Shown piece by piece: positions 1-8,225 of a stretch of DNA of 64,000 nt. Each line of letters starts with the position of its first letter. The stretch's first letter is position 1. Source of the DNA: Paenibacillus_E sp964253085. GTDB taxonomy: Bacteria > Bacillota > Bacilli > Paenibacillales > NBRC-103111. The stretch spans positions 6,386,001-6,450,000 of the forward strand of contig NZ_CAXUQH020000001.1 in the NCBI RefSeq assembly GCF_964253085.1. The letters run 5' to 3'. Made by a program: the position numbers and the translations under genes. The notes below the pieces were generated by a model. It was not told where the DNA came from and did not search any database. It saw nothing but the letters and a program-made list of their open reading frames with translations.

Positions 1-119
1 CCTTCGCCACGTTCAATAATGAGAGGATCAGCGTTATTGTAGTCTTTCATTTGAGTAAAAGGATGCCATAAGTGATCCTTATTCAAGGTAGCAAGCCGTT
101 CATAATCCGTTAACATCAT
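1..119 (-). CDS. bioA: Adenosylmethionine-8-amino-7-oxononanoate aminotransferase, N-terminal part (partial)
   Basis: The reverse strand from 119 down to the window edge reads MMLTDYERLATLNKDHLWHP, followed by FTQMKDYNNADPLIIERGEG. This matches the start of BioA, the PLP aminotransferase of biotin synthesis, whose family begins with an LWHPFTQM motif. Only about 40 residues are present and the catalytic part lies outside the window. A GGATGGTGAT ribosome site precedes the start; the second Met codon at 116 is an alternative. The BirA operator immediately upstream (143-180) supports the assignment and suggests this is the first gene of a biotin operon running leftwards. Confidence 0.85.
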   Translation of the reverse strand, partial: MMLTDYERLATLNKDHLWHPFTQMKDYNNADPLIIERGE

Positions 120-142
120 GTATCACCATCCGTAATTCATTT

Positions 143-180
143 GATTGTCAACCAAAATAAACTATTTTCGGTTGACAATC
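143..180 (-). promoter_or_regulatory. BirA operator (biotin repressor box)
   Basis: Perfect inverted repeat: GATTGTCAACC at 143-153, a 16-base spacer, and GGTTGACAATC at 170-180. Established BirA sites have TTGTNAACC-type arms about 14-16 bases apart. It lies 24 bases upstream of the bioA start, so biotinyl-BirA would be expected to repress the biotin operon from here. Confidence 0.85.
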
Positions 181-250
181 AATCGTGGCAATTTTAACAA
201 ACGGGGAGAATCCTGTAAAGAAAATTTTACAAGTAAGCATGAAAAGCTGA

Positions 251-299
251 AAACCAAAAACCCCTGCAGGAGAAGCATAAGCTTCTCTTCCACAGGGGC
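251..299 (-). terminator. Rho-independent terminator after the 325-3441 hydrolase gene
   Basis: Read on the minus strand, a long GC-rich stem (AGCCCCTG arm at the 299 end, CAGGGG at the 261 end, with an inner AGAGAAGC/GCTTCTC stem) is followed by TTTTTGGTTTT. It sits about 25 bases after the stop at 325. Confidence 0.85.
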
Positions 300-324
300 T
301 CTTCTATATTTCATTCAGCTGCTA

Positions 325-3300
325 CTACTTCACCTCGACCTGCACCTGATCAGGTCGATACACTGCCAACAACTCGCCCGCAGAATTCGCGGCGAACATC
401 ACGGTACGCTCGGCTTCCAGCTCGAACGCGTAACTCCGGCCCGTTGCCGGATCGGTCACTTCAATCTGCGTGTCCACGCCGAACTCCGAGACGAAGATAA
501 ACAACGCGCCAGCATCGAAGCTCAACTTCCGTCCATACACGCCCGGCAGCTGCCCGCCTTTCGCCCACGTCAACTCCGCCTCAACACCGGCTGCCTTCAT
601 CGCATACGCGTACAGCTTCTCAAGTACATCGCCGCGCTCACCAAGCTCCACTGGGAGTGGACACCAGATCAGCCGCCCTTTACCCAGCTCGTAGCTACGA
701 ACGACGCCATGCTGCGAATTCCATTTTCCATCATCAGAAAGTGGAACCTCTTTATTCAGCTGAGCGATCCGCGATCCTCCAAAGGACACAGGAAGCATTT
801 CGCCATCCAAAACCATCGCTTCTTCCCGCACGATGTTACTGAGCACCGTTTCACCTACAATATCGGTCAAGCGAGCAACTGGTGCCCAGTACTCATTTAA
901 ACCAAGCGGCCCCGTAAACAATAGCGTTCCGCCATTCTCACGGACATGCGTCGTCAATTTCGTAAGCGCGGCATCACTGAAGTTATGTGCACTTGGCACG
1001 ATAATTAGTTTCGGCTGATCCGTCGCCAAAGCTTCCAAATGATACTCGCTCAACCCGCGGAACGGTACATTCATCCCATAAGCTAGTGTTCGAGTCAGCT
1101 TCGCTGTTGCGTCACCGGCTACTTTGCGCGTGGAAAAATCATTTGAATACGGGAACACAGCCACGACATCCTCTAATTTGCGTCCAACGAAGAGATCACG
1201 AATCGCGCCCATGAATGCCCCGAAATCGTAGGAAACATCAGCCTCCGGCTTCTCAGTCCCATCTGCCCGAAGCGCACCAATATGCGACTCATTGATATTG
1301 TTCATATAGAAGTTGATATTCCAAATCCACTGAACAGCCCCCGCCCCACCTGTCGAGAAGGCATAGGCATATTTGCGCTCCAAAATATTTCTCAACTCAT
1401 ATTCCGAACGCTTCGCGCGCCCATCCGCAGTCTCTACATACATAATGCCCGTTTCTTGAATCAAGCTTGGCTTCGTCGGCGCCTTGGAGAAAATCCCGTC
1501 CCACACCAACTGATCCATCAACCACCACGTATGAACCGTCGTATAATCCACAGCTTCCGCGTAAAAGAATGGCGATGGCCGCTGTGCGCCTAATCCCTCA
1601 TCCTGTCCCACAGTCGCTAACTGTGCGGGATTGATACTGCGAATTGTCGCGATCAATTCCTTCGCCCAACGATTATGCATATCCATGGTGAAAAGGGTGT
1701 AGTCCAGCCATGGCCCGCCTTTTTTCTCCATCGTTTCCGTGGTACTCATGTTCACCTCAGAAGGATCGAGCAATCGGACACTAGCAAAACTCGGCAGCTC
1801 CGCAGGAGACATATTCCACCGCTCTTGCAGCTTGCGAATATCCCCATGACGCTCCTCCAGCCAAGCTACGTATGCTTCGTGTTCGAAAGCATCATGTGCC
1901 GACTGCGGCCCCGCAAAAGGTTTGCTCGGATTGAACATCGACGGCTCATTGATCAGATCCCAATGCACATTCGTTGTTTCCTTATGTCTAGACACCACCG
2001 AGGATATAAACCGCTTCTGCGCTTCCACGCTGCGCGGATCCAAATACGGATTCACGCCCTCCCACAGCTCTGGTGTAAAAGAGAAGAAATTGAATGTGAC
2101 TTCGATCCCATGTCTTTTGCAAGTCAAAATAAATGCATCAATGCTGCGCAGTACTTCCTCATAGGGGTGTCCGTCTACGAACATGATTTGACGCCATGCC
2201 GACCAAACGCCAGTACGCAGCAGATTGATTCCCGCTTTGACCATTTGCGCAATATCTCGATCCCACACGGAAACGTTCGGTAAGAACAAAAACTTCCTCG
2301 CCACATCACTCGTCATATACGTCATCCCAACGATCGGAAGCGGACGTCCGTCCTTCCAGAAGTAGTCGCGATCACAGGACATCGGCGTCCCTTCGCGAAG
2401 CAGCTCAGCATCATACCCCCAGAAGCCTTGGTTAAACGTGCGCGTTTCCCCCGTATTCGCTACCGCTTTACAAACCGCTGTATAGTAACCCGCTTCGATA
2501 TCGATAGGCATATTTACCTTTTTAAAGGAGAGCTCACGTGACGCGTTCATCGCGAATTCCGTCGTCCAGATCGGTGTTGCATCACCGTCCTTGGATACTT
2601 GCACATGGAATTTCCATGACACATTCTCGGAGCTTACTTCCGTACGATTCGCAAGTGTCTGCAATTGAACCGTCAAGGATGCACGGTCGCCTGGATCATA
2701 ACAAGCGTAGTTCGGCTTGAACCAAATCTCCGTAACGCCTCGTCTTGTATACGCTGCTAACTCCTCGACTAATGCGCCTCCCCCGTTACCCCAGAAGGTT
2801 TCATCCGTGACTACATTGGCGAAAATCCACCGGCCCCCCGCGAATGCCCCCTTCGTATTCTCAAGAAGCACGATCGGCGCTGCCACTTCACGTCCCTCCT
2901 TAGAAATTCCTTTCAGAAGAGGAGTGAAATGCGCGTCCATCGGACCGCTAGAGCCAATTTGACCTGGATGATCATCGGTCCGTGTCACATGCAGCGCGAA
3001 TCCAACCGTTGGTTGAATGGCGAACAGATTTTCCTTACCTGCCAGCAACGGCAAATCGGCATTCGCGGTATAGCTTGCGATGGGAGCGTCGTCTACGGAA
3101 AGAATTTCATGAATTTGAAGCTGCTGATGGTAAGCAGTCTGCTCGATTTCTAGTTCCCAGCCCTCTGGGCCTAGGTAGGCCGGTACTCGAAAAGGTGCGC
3201 TGCCCAGATGTACGAATCCTTTGCCCTTACGCGCATGAGTCAAGATTGCATGCCATGCTGACTTCGGAAAGTAACGTCCGTGGAGATGGATGAAGCTATC

Positions 3301-3441
3301 TGCCCCCTGCTGCAGCGCTGCTTCTAGCCCCTCCGCTCCAACCACTCTTCCTATCTCTCCAAGCTGTGCAACAGCCTTGTCATCGGGCCGAATTCCTTCA
3401 TATGGAAATGTGGGATCGTAAAATATGATCGTTGTAAGCAT
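325..3441 (-). CDS. Large clan GH-A-like glycoside hydrolase with N- and C-terminal accessory domains
   Basis: A protein of about 1038 residues. The first ~360 residues form an accessory region without a signal peptide. A TIM-barrel-like glycosidase domain follows at roughly 365-740. It contains WDLINEPSMF (an NEP acid/base motif) and LIQETGIM (likely nucleophile Glu), both typical of clan GH-A families such as GH5 and GH42. The last third (FPYSNDF, then LIIVPSAHNFSD and GGTLLFTGP) resembles the beta-galactosidase trimerisation/GATase-like fold. I choose the ATG at about 3441, behind GGAGGAT, rather than an in-frame TTG five codons earlier that overlaps this ribosome site. Lack of a signal peptide suggests cytoplasmic action on imported oligosaccharides. 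It is divergent from a LacI-type regulator, which is likely its controller. Substrate is not determinable from sequence. Confidence 0.8.
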   Translation of the reverse strand: MLTTIIFYDPTFPYEGIRPDDKAVAQLGEIGRVVGAEGLEAALQQGADSFIHLHGRYFPKSAWHAILTHARKGKGFVHLGSAPFRVPAYLGPEGWELEIEQTAYHQQLQIHEILSVDDAPIASYTANADLPLLAGKENLFAIQPTVGFALHVTRTDDHPGQIGSSGPMDAHFTPLLKGISKEGREVAAPIVLLENTKGAFAGGRWIFANVVTDETFWGNGGGALVEELAAYTRRGVTEIWFKPNYACYDPGDRASLTVQLQTLANRTEVSSENVSWKFHVQVSKDGDATPIWTTEFAMNASRELSFKKVNMPIDIEAGYYTAVCKAVANTGETRTFNQGFWGYDAELLREGTPMSCDRDYFWKDGRPLPIVGMTYMTSDVARKFLFLPNVSVWDRDIAQMVKAGINLLRTGVWSAWRQIMFVDGHPYEEVLRSIDAFILTCKRHGIEVTFNFFSFTPELWEGVNPYLDPRSVEAQKRFISSVVSRHKETTNVHWDLINEPSMFNPSKPFAGPQSAHDAFEHEAYVAWLEERHGDIRKLQERWNMSPAELPSFASVRLLDPSEVNMSTTETMEKKGGPWLDYTLFTMDMHNRWAKELIATIRSINPAQLATVGQDEGLGAQRPSPFFYAEAVDYTTVHTWWLMDQLVWDGIFSKAPTKPSLIQETGIMYVETADGRAKRSEYELRNILERKYAYAFSTGGAGAVQWIWNINFYMNNINESHIGALRADGTEKPEADVSYDFGAFMGAIRDLFVGRKLEDVVAVFPYSNDFSTRKVAGDATAKLTRTLAYGMNVPFRGLSEYHLEALATDQPKLIIVPSAHNFSDAALTKLTTHVRENGGTLLFTGPLGLNEYWAPVARLTDIVGETVLSNIVREEAMVLDGEMLPVSFGGSRIAQLNKEVPLSDDGKWNSQHGVVRSYELGKGRLIWCPLPVELGERGDVLEKLYAYAMKAAGVEAELTWAKGGQLPGVYGRKLSFDAGALFIFVSEFGVDTQIEVTDPATGRSYAFELEAERTVMFAANSAGELLAVYRPDQVQVEVK

Positions 3442-3501
3442 GCTCTCATCCTCCAAATGGGTATATGGTTAAACCGCCACCCCATATTCATTTTGTTATT
3501 T

Positions 3502-3516
3502 TTGTTAGGCTAACAA
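3502..3516. promoter_or_regulatory. Candidate LacI-type operator
   Basis: A 15-base perfect palindrome, TTGTTAG-g-CTAACAA, lies between the divergent hydrolase and LacI genes. The half-site TTGTTAGG recurs at 3633-3640, just ahead of the lacI-like start. LacI regulators usually bind palindromes of about this size, so I infer control of the hydrolase and possible autoregulation. Confidence 0.5.
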
Positions 3517-3687
3517 CTCTTAATTATGAACATAATTTACTCACTTTCTAAGTTGCGGTCAATCTTTTTTTTTGCACAGACCCTTTATATAAGCGTATAT
3601 TGACATTTCCCCCCTGATCAGGAACAATAGATTTGTTAGGTTCGATTTGAAAACGCAACGTATGTATAACATAGAAGGATGTCACTC

Positions 3688-4761
3688 ATGAGCCCAAAAG
3701 TATCCATGCAGCAAATTGCTGACCGACTAGGTATGTCCAAATATACCGTTTCTCAAGCTTTGTCAGGTAAATCAGGCGTTAGTGAAGAAAACCGTCTTCG
3801 TATTCAGGAGACTGCGAAAGCGATGGGCTATACGCTCCAGCAGAAGCACCCGCAACGTTCTACAACTAGTAATCAAGCTGCCAGCCACACAGGTATTGAA
3901 AGTGCGCACATGACGACCGAAATCTCTCCCTATATCCTGGTCTGGATTCAGTCTACCTATTTAGAGGACAACCCTTTCTGGGGAAAGGTTCTCACCGGCA
4001 TTGCCGCTGCCAGCAAAGAGCTCAGTTATGAGCATCTCATCGTTCCCATCGCGCCTCACCATCAACTGGGACTGCAAATGCCTTCCTATCTCGATCCGTC
4101 GCATTGCATTGGGCAGCTGCTAGCAGGTACCTTTCCTGCGCAGTCCGTTATTTCGTTGAAACAGAGCGGGATTCCACTCGTCCTCATCGACCATAATGAA
4201 CCCCTCATCGAAGTCGATAGTGTGCTCAATAATAATTTGGACGCTGGCAAAATGGCCTGTCAACGCTTGCTCTCCGCTGGCGCGAAGCGTGTTATTTTCA
4301 TAGGCGATGATCAATTCGCCGTTAGTTTCAAAGAGCGATGGTGGGGCTGCCGCATGGCTCTCGAGGATATGGCCGGACCCTCTGAGCACTACCATTTGAA
4401 GAAATGGCAAATCACCTACTCCGGGACACATATGCTTCACCAATTGGAGCGCAAAGTAGCGGCATTGACTCCGGAAACTATGCCCGATGGTTTTGTTTGC
4501 GCCAATGATCACCTCGCGCTAGCGTTGTTGCCTATTCTGAAGCGCTGCGGCCTCGACGTACCTAATCAAGTTAAAGTCATCGGGCTGGACAATATCGAAG
4601 CAGCCGCTTACGCGACCCCAACGCTGAGCACAATTGAGCTCGGCAAGGAAGCTTTAGGCATTCGAGCTGTAGAAACACTGCTGTATCGATTGCAGCACCC
4701 GGGCAGACAGGTGGAGAAAGTGGTGTTATCTGCTTGTTTCATCGCGCGGGATTCTGGGTAG
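3688..4761 (+). CDS. LacI/GalR-family transcriptional regulator
   Basis: A 357-residue sugar-responsive repressor. The N-terminal helix-turn-helix VSMQQIADRLGMSKYTVSQA with the hinge region SGKSGVSEENRLRI is classic LacI family. The remaining ~280 residues form the periplasmic-binding-protein-like ligand domain, ending VIGLDNIEAAAYATPTLSTI and FIARDSG. The ATG at 3688 is preferred because AGAAGGA lies about 9 bases upstream; an ATG three codons earlier (3679) overlaps that site. It is divergent from the 325-3441 glycosidase, with a palindrome between them, so it most likely represses that gene and releases in response to a sugar. A decayed paralogue lies at 5735-5936. Confidence 0.92.
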   Translation: MSPKVSMQQIADRLGMSKYTVSQALSGKSGVSEENRLRIQETAKAMGYTLQQKHPQRSTTSNQAASHTGIESAHMTTEISPYILVWIQSTYLEDNPFWGKVLTGIAAASKELSYEHLIVPIAPHHQLGLQMPSYLDPSHCIGQLLAGTFPAQSVISLKQSGIPLVLIDHNEPLIEVDSVLNNNLDAGKMACQRLLSAGAKRVIFIGDDQFAVSFKERWWGCRMALEDMAGPSEHYHLKKWQITYSGTHMLHQLERKVAALTPETMPDGFVCANDHLALALLPILKRCGLDVPNQVKVIGLDNIEAAAYATPTLSTIELGKEALGIRAVETLLYRLQHPGRQVEKVVLSACFIARDSG

Positions 4762-4788
4762 TATCGAGTTTGTTAGCCATAGACAAAT

Positions 4789-4818
4789 AAACACGCCGAA
4801 TTCGGCGTGTTTGTTTGC
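4789..4818 (+). terminator. Terminator after the LacI-family gene
   Basis: ACACGCCGAA/TTCGGCGTGT (4791-4810) is a perfect 10-base inverted repeat followed by TTGTTTGCTG. It lies about 30 bases after the LacI stop codon. Confidence 0.75.
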
Positions 4819-4865
4819 TGTTACGATTCGTTCAATCTTCCCACCATCTGCATATCCAAACTGAA

Positions 4866-4988
4866 ATGGATTCGTACAAAGAAAGTGGATTTAATGGGAA
4901 AAACGTTAATCAGTTCACCTATGACGGATTACACCCAAACGACCTTGGGATTCGAAAAAATGAGCTACCAAATTGCTTAGTTTTTTGA
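4866..4988 (+). pseudogene. C-terminal remnant of a GDSL/SGNH-type esterase
   Basis: This frame gives a 40-residue ORF containing FTYDGLHPNDLGIRK and then a stop. DGLHPN..G is the block V signature (catalytic Asp and His) of SGNH/GDSL lipases and esterases, where it stands near the C-terminus. The rest of the domain is missing upstream and there is no ribosome site. I read it as the tail of a deleted gene rather than a functional peptide. Confidence 0.5.
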
Positions 4989-5138
4989 ACAGTATGGTTA
5001 AGTAAACCTTTAGCAAATTTTTCAGGATGTTTATAGGACGCAGCAAACGAAGTTCACTTGCCAACTAACTTGATTGTTGATAGGATTAGTTATAATTTTG
5101 GGAAATCAATCAAGTCCAAAAGGTTGGAGGCTTTATTA

Positions 5139-5657
5139 GTGAATTGGATAGAGGAAAGCGAATGGAATAATATCCAGCAATTGTTGCCAATAGTTTGTGT
5201 AGACATTCTTCCAATAAATGTATCCGAGAAAGGAGAAATATTGCGAGTTGGTCTCATACTACGCAATACTCCTCATGAAGGAAAAAAGTGGTGTACAGTA
5301 GGTGGGCGATTATTATATGGGGAATCAATCCAGAATGGCATACTCAGACAATTGAAAGAAACACTTGGAAATAATATTCAGATTAAAGGTGAGCTTGAAA
5401 GCCAACCTCTTTATGTAGCGCAGTACTCCCCAACTATTGAACTTCATGAGGAATTTGATGCTGTTGACCCTAGGAAACATGCAATTGGTCTTACATATAG
5501 TCTGGAATTGGACGGATGTGTTGAACCACAAAACGAAGCAATTGATTTTCAATGGTTTTCTATCTCAGAATTACGCATTAAACAAGATATTGGGTTTCAT
5601 CAAGACAAAGTAATTTCTTCTTGCATGGAGCTATTAAATGCCCGCGGACTTTTTTAA
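5139..5657 (+). CDS. Nudix-like hydrolase with a degenerate Nudix box
   Basis: About 172 residues with a Nudix fold layout: a beta strand region around LPIVCVDILPINVS, then WCTVGGRLLYGES and the helix RQLKETLG. The Nudix box is incomplete. The G-x5-E-x7-R part is kept, but the REUXEE core reads RQLKET, losing two acidic positions that normally help bind the metal. The closest style I know is GDP-mannose mannosyl hydrolase, which also tolerates box changes. The start is taken as GTG at 5139 because TTGGAGG stands 8 bases upstream; an in-frame TTG at 5058 would add 27 residues but lacks a ribosome site. The AT-rich sequence and surrounding gene debris suggest acquired DNA. Confidence 0.6.
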   Translation: MNWIEESEWNNIQQLLPIVCVDILPINVSEKGEILRVGLILRNTPHEGKKWCTVGGRLLYGESIQNGILRQLKETLGNNIQIKGELESQPLYVAQYSPTIELHEEFDAVDPRKHAIGLTYSLELDGCVEPQNEAIDFQWFSISELRIKQDIGFHQDKVISSCMELLNARGLF

Positions 5658-5734
5658 AATATTCGTTTTTATTTTAACTAACGATTTTCAATAACTTCAC
5701 AATTGGATCATTATACGCAGTAGAGGTGACTAAA

Positions 5735-5936
5735 ATGAAATAATGGCCGACTAAGTATACGGTTTCCAATCCCTCTCAGGCAAAACAGGCGTCAGTGAAG
5801 AGAATCGCTTCGTATTCAGGAGACAGCGAACGCCCTGAGCTATATGGCCAGCAAACTCATGCTCAACGCTTGCAGGAGAGCTCTAAGCAGCCATTTTGTT
5901 TTATCCGCTCGTTTCATCGCGCGGGATTCCGGCTAG
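5735..5936 (+). pseudogene. Decayed second LacI-family regulator gene
   Basis: Codons 5747 onward read KYTVS, then after a frameshift SGKTGVSEENRF, matching the DNA-binding end of the intact LacI protein at 3688-4761 (KYTVSQALSGKSGVSEENRL). The last codons, ending at 5936, read VLSARFIARDSG-stop, matching that protein's end VLSACFIARDSG. About 270 residues between these pieces are missing, and a stop and a frameshift sit in the N-terminal part. This is a paralogue reduced to its two ends by internal deletion. Confidence 0.8.
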
Positions 5937-5944
5937 CCGCCTAC

Positions 5945-5998
5945 CAAAAAAAAAAAAGCGTACAGCACTCATCATGAACATGAGCAGCTATACGCTTT
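5945..5998 (-). terminator. Terminator after the 6006-6278 gene
   Basis: On the minus strand, AAAGCGTATAGCTGCTCATG pairs with the opposite arm CATGAGTGCTGTACGC (imperfect, small loop). The stem is followed by a run of about 12 T. Confidence 0.85.
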
Positions 5999-6005
5999 AT
6001 TTCAA

Positions 6006-6278
6006 CTACCTATTTGATAAATAACTTAACCCTATAGAGATCAGCATGCCGGCTAGCGCAATCCAAAATAAGTAAGAGCGCCCGATTCGTTTCAGACTTT
6101 TATCTTGTCGATCCATAACGGATTTCTTCCGAGAGCTGCTCGTCTTCGTTTCTTCCTCTAGCTCACTGGTCACCTGCGATTTCCAATTCACGAATTGGAA
6201 GCCTACCCCGCTGATGACAACGGCTACCATCATTAAAATTAAAGAACCCATAAAAACCTTGTCCGCAATGGACGCCAT
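6006..6278 (-). CDS. Small two-helix membrane protein, unknown function
   Basis: About 90 residues with two hydrophobic segments (VFMGSLILMMVAVVISGVGF and YLFWIALAGMLISIGLSYL). They flank a charged cytoplasm-type loop rich in Glu, Lys and Ser. The start at 6278 (MASIADKV) is favoured because GTGAGG lies about 11 bases upstream and it removes a poorly supported leader; an in-frame ATG at 6317 is the alternative. It has its own strong terminator and stands between the LacI remnants and the peroxiredoxin operon. I do not recognise a family. Confidence 0.6.
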   Translation of the reverse strand: MASIADKVFMGSLILMMVAVVISGVGFQFVNWKSQVTSELEEETKTSSSRKKSVMDRQDKSLKRIGRSYLFWIALAGMLISIGLSYLSNR

Positions 6279-6394
6279 GCTGCACTCGACCTCACTGTCT
6301 ACCTGTAGTGTACCCATTATACTTCAAATGAGGGCACGATTACGAATACAAGAAAAAGCCCCAACCGACCACATGTCGATTAGGACTCCTTGGC

Positions 6395-6964
6395 TTACAA
6401 CGTGCGATCGCCTGGCTTCCAGTTCGCTGGGCAAAGACCGCCAGCTTGCAGTGCTTGAAGCACACGAAGTGTCTCGTCAACGGAACGACCTACATTCATG
6501 TCCGTGACCACTTGATAGCGAAGTACGCCATCCGGATCAATAATGAACAAGCCACGGTGCGCAGCACCTGTCTCATCATCTAGTACGCCATAGGCACGTG
6601 CTGTTTCTTTGGAGAAGTCACTGACCAACGGAAACTTCACAGGGCCAATACCGCTTTGATCGCGCGGTGTTTGTGTCCACGCACGATGCGTGTAGACGCT
6701 GTCTACAGAAGCTCCTACGATATCACAATCGAGATCAAGGAACTGCTCGTAATGGTCACTGAATGCGGTGATTTCCGTCGGGCATACGAATGTGAAGTCG
6801 AACGGCCAGAAGAAGAATACGAGCCATCTGCCGCGGTAGTCTTCGAGCGAGATTTTTTCCTCGAGCGTGTCCATATTTTTCGTGGAGAGCAAGGAGAAGC
6901 TCGGTGCTGGCAGCCCTATTTTAGCAAAAGTAGCATTGGATTGAACGGTTAGTTGTTGTGTCAT
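6395..6964 (-). CDS. 2-Cys peroxiredoxin (AhpC/TSA family)
   Basis: 189 residues. FVCPTEITAF carries the peroxidatic Cys at residue 61 in the invariant PxxxTxxC-type active site (DFTFVCP), and GLCPANW near the end carries the resolving Cys at 178. This is therefore a typical 2-Cys enzyme reducing hydrogen peroxide and organic peroxides. GGAG lies 8 bases before the ATG. It is the last gene of an operon with the glutaredoxin-like protein (31-base gap) and the thioredoxin-reductase-like protein upstream. Those two probably recycle its disulfide, with electrons passing from NADPH through the flavoprotein. Confidence 0.95.
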   Translation of the reverse strand: MTQQLTVQSNATFAKIGLPAPSFSLLSTKNMDTLEEKISLEDYRGRWLVFFFWPFDFTFVCPTEITAFSDHYEQFLDLDCDIVGASVDSVYTHRAWTQTPRDQSGIGPVKFPLVSDFSKETARAYGVLDDETGAAHRGLFIIDPDGVLRYQVVTDMNVGRSVDETLRVLQALQAGGLCPANWKPGDRTL

Positions 6965-6995
6965 GATGTAATCTCCTTTGGGGTTATGGATTAGA

Positions 6996-7235
6996 TTAGC
7001 TAGCGATTTCGGCTAGTGCTTTTTTGAGTTTAGTGACGTTGAGACCAAGAATTTTGTGCTCACCGATGACGGTGACAGGCAGTGACATTAAGCCCATATC
7101 GTGCAGCTCTTGTCCGAATTGGTCATTCAGATCGATGTTTCTTTCTTCAAATCCGACTTGCTGATCTGTTAAATATTTTTTCAATTGGACGCAATAAGGG
7201 CAGTTGGTACTGGAATATACGATTACATTAGACAT
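6996..7235 (-). CDS. Glutaredoxin-like thiol-disulfide protein (NrdH/Grx type)
   Basis: 79 residues with the redox motif STNCPYCVQLKKYL (CxxC) near the N-terminus, and SLPVTVIGEHKILG carrying the cis-Pro of the thioredoxin fold. The length fits single-domain glutaredoxins. The ATG at 7235 is chosen because AGGAGAT stands 7-8 bases upstream; the in-frame ATG at 7244 overlaps that site. It lies between a thioredoxin-reductase-like gene and a peroxiredoxin gene on the same strand, so it most likely carries electrons between them. Confidence 0.92.
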   Translation of the reverse strand: MSNVIVYSSTNCPYCVQLKKYLTDQQVGFEERNIDLNDQFGQELHDMGLMSLPVTVIGEHKILGLNVTKLKKALAEIAS

Positions 7236-7262
7236 AGTGGTCATCTCCTAAATAAGTTTGAA

Positions 7263-8186
7263 TTATTTGTATTGCGGGATCAATTGAGCCCGTTTATTAA
7301 TAAATTTATCAACCGCCATAGCGGCAATCGCACCATCCGCAGCGGCTACAACCGCTTGTTTGACCGGGGTACGTCTCACTTCTCCTGCACCAAACACACC
7401 CGCAACCGACGACTGCATCGAGCTGTCCAAGACCATAAAGCCATCCTCATCAAGAGGAACTTGCCCCTGCAAGAAGTCTGTACCTGGCTTACTGCCAGAT
7501 AGGAAAACGAAGACACCATCCACATCCAGCACTTCCTCGCTGCCGGAGCTTGTACGAATTTTGAGACCTTGTACTTGCTTGTCTCCAAGTATTTCGAGCG
7601 GCTTCGTCTTGTAGAAGATGTTAGTGCCTTTCAAATCTGGAATGTGATGAACACCTTGCAGCTCAGGCCGAGGCACAACGAAATGGATGGATTTAGTGAA
7701 CTTGCTGAGCGCCTGGGCTTCTTCCAGCGCCTCTTCCGAATCTCCGATCACTGCCACCGTTTTCCCTTCGAAAAAAGCACCATCACACGTCGCACAAGTA
7801 CTCACGCCGCGTCCCGTCAGATTTTCCTCACCGGGCAGCATGCGGTTACGTCCCTTAGAGCCCGTTGCAATGATGATCGACTTGCCTTCAAACATCCCGT
7901 CAGCGGTAAAAACATATTTCGTTTCACCTTCCACATCTACATCCGTAATCGTTGTTTGGATGAACTCAGCTCCAAAGCCTTTGGCTTGGTCGCGCATCGT
8001 ATCCAGCAGATCCTTACCTGACATTTCGCCAATGACACCGGGGTAATTCGCAATTTTATGCGTAATGGCTAGTGCTCCTGTATTCGGTGCTTTATCGATA
8101 ACTAACGTCTTCAAATTCCCTCTTGCAGTATAAATCGCCGCAGAAGCTCCAGCGGGACCAGCTCCAACAATAATGACATCATACAT
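7263..8186 (-). CDS. Thioredoxin-reductase-like FAD/NAD(P)H oxidoreductase
   Basis: 307 residues, the size of low-molecular-weight thioredoxin reductase. It has an N-terminal FAD Rossmann motif (VGAGPAGASAAIYTARG), the redox-active CATC at residues 131-134 followed by DGAFF, a second nucleotide-binding segment starting VAVIGDSEEALEEA, and the C-terminal FAD-binding GVFGAGEVR. It would reduce the downstream glutaredoxin-like partner, in place of a classical thioredoxin. The second dinucleotide motif is GDSEEA rather than GGGxxA, so cofactor preference (NADPH or NADH) is uncertain. First gene of the operon, with two Fur-family boxes ahead of it. Confidence 0.9.
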   Translation of the reverse strand: MYDVIIVGAGPAGASAAIYTARGNLKTLVIDKAPNTGALAITHKIANYPGVIGEMSGKDLLDTMRDQAKGFGAEFIQTTITDVDVEGETKYVFTADGMFEGKSIIIATGSKGRNRMLPGEENLTGRGVSTCATCDGAFFEGKTVAVIGDSEEALEEAQALSKFTKSIHFVVPRPELQGVHHIPDLKGTNIFYKTKPLEILGDKQVQGLKIRTSSGSEEVLDVDGVFVFLSGSKPGTDFLQGQVPLDEDGFMVLDSSMQSSVAGVFGAGEVRRTPVKQAVVAAADGAIAAMAVDKFINKRAQLIPQYK

Positions 8187-8225
8187 TGGTGATGCACTCC
8201 TTCCATACGGCCTTATGTTTTTCGT

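Noticed and set aside
145..900. Plus-strand ORF of 251 codons
   Set aside because: Runs antisense across the terminator and C-terminal part of the 325-3441 hydrolase; no ribosome site and no recognisable protein pattern.
1675..2283. Plus-strand ORF of 202 codons
   Set aside because: Antisense to the well-supported glycosidase barrel; a by-product of its codon use.
5795..5977. Plus-strand ORF of 60 codons
   Set aside because: A frame through the decayed LacI remnant that runs into the terminator; not a gene.
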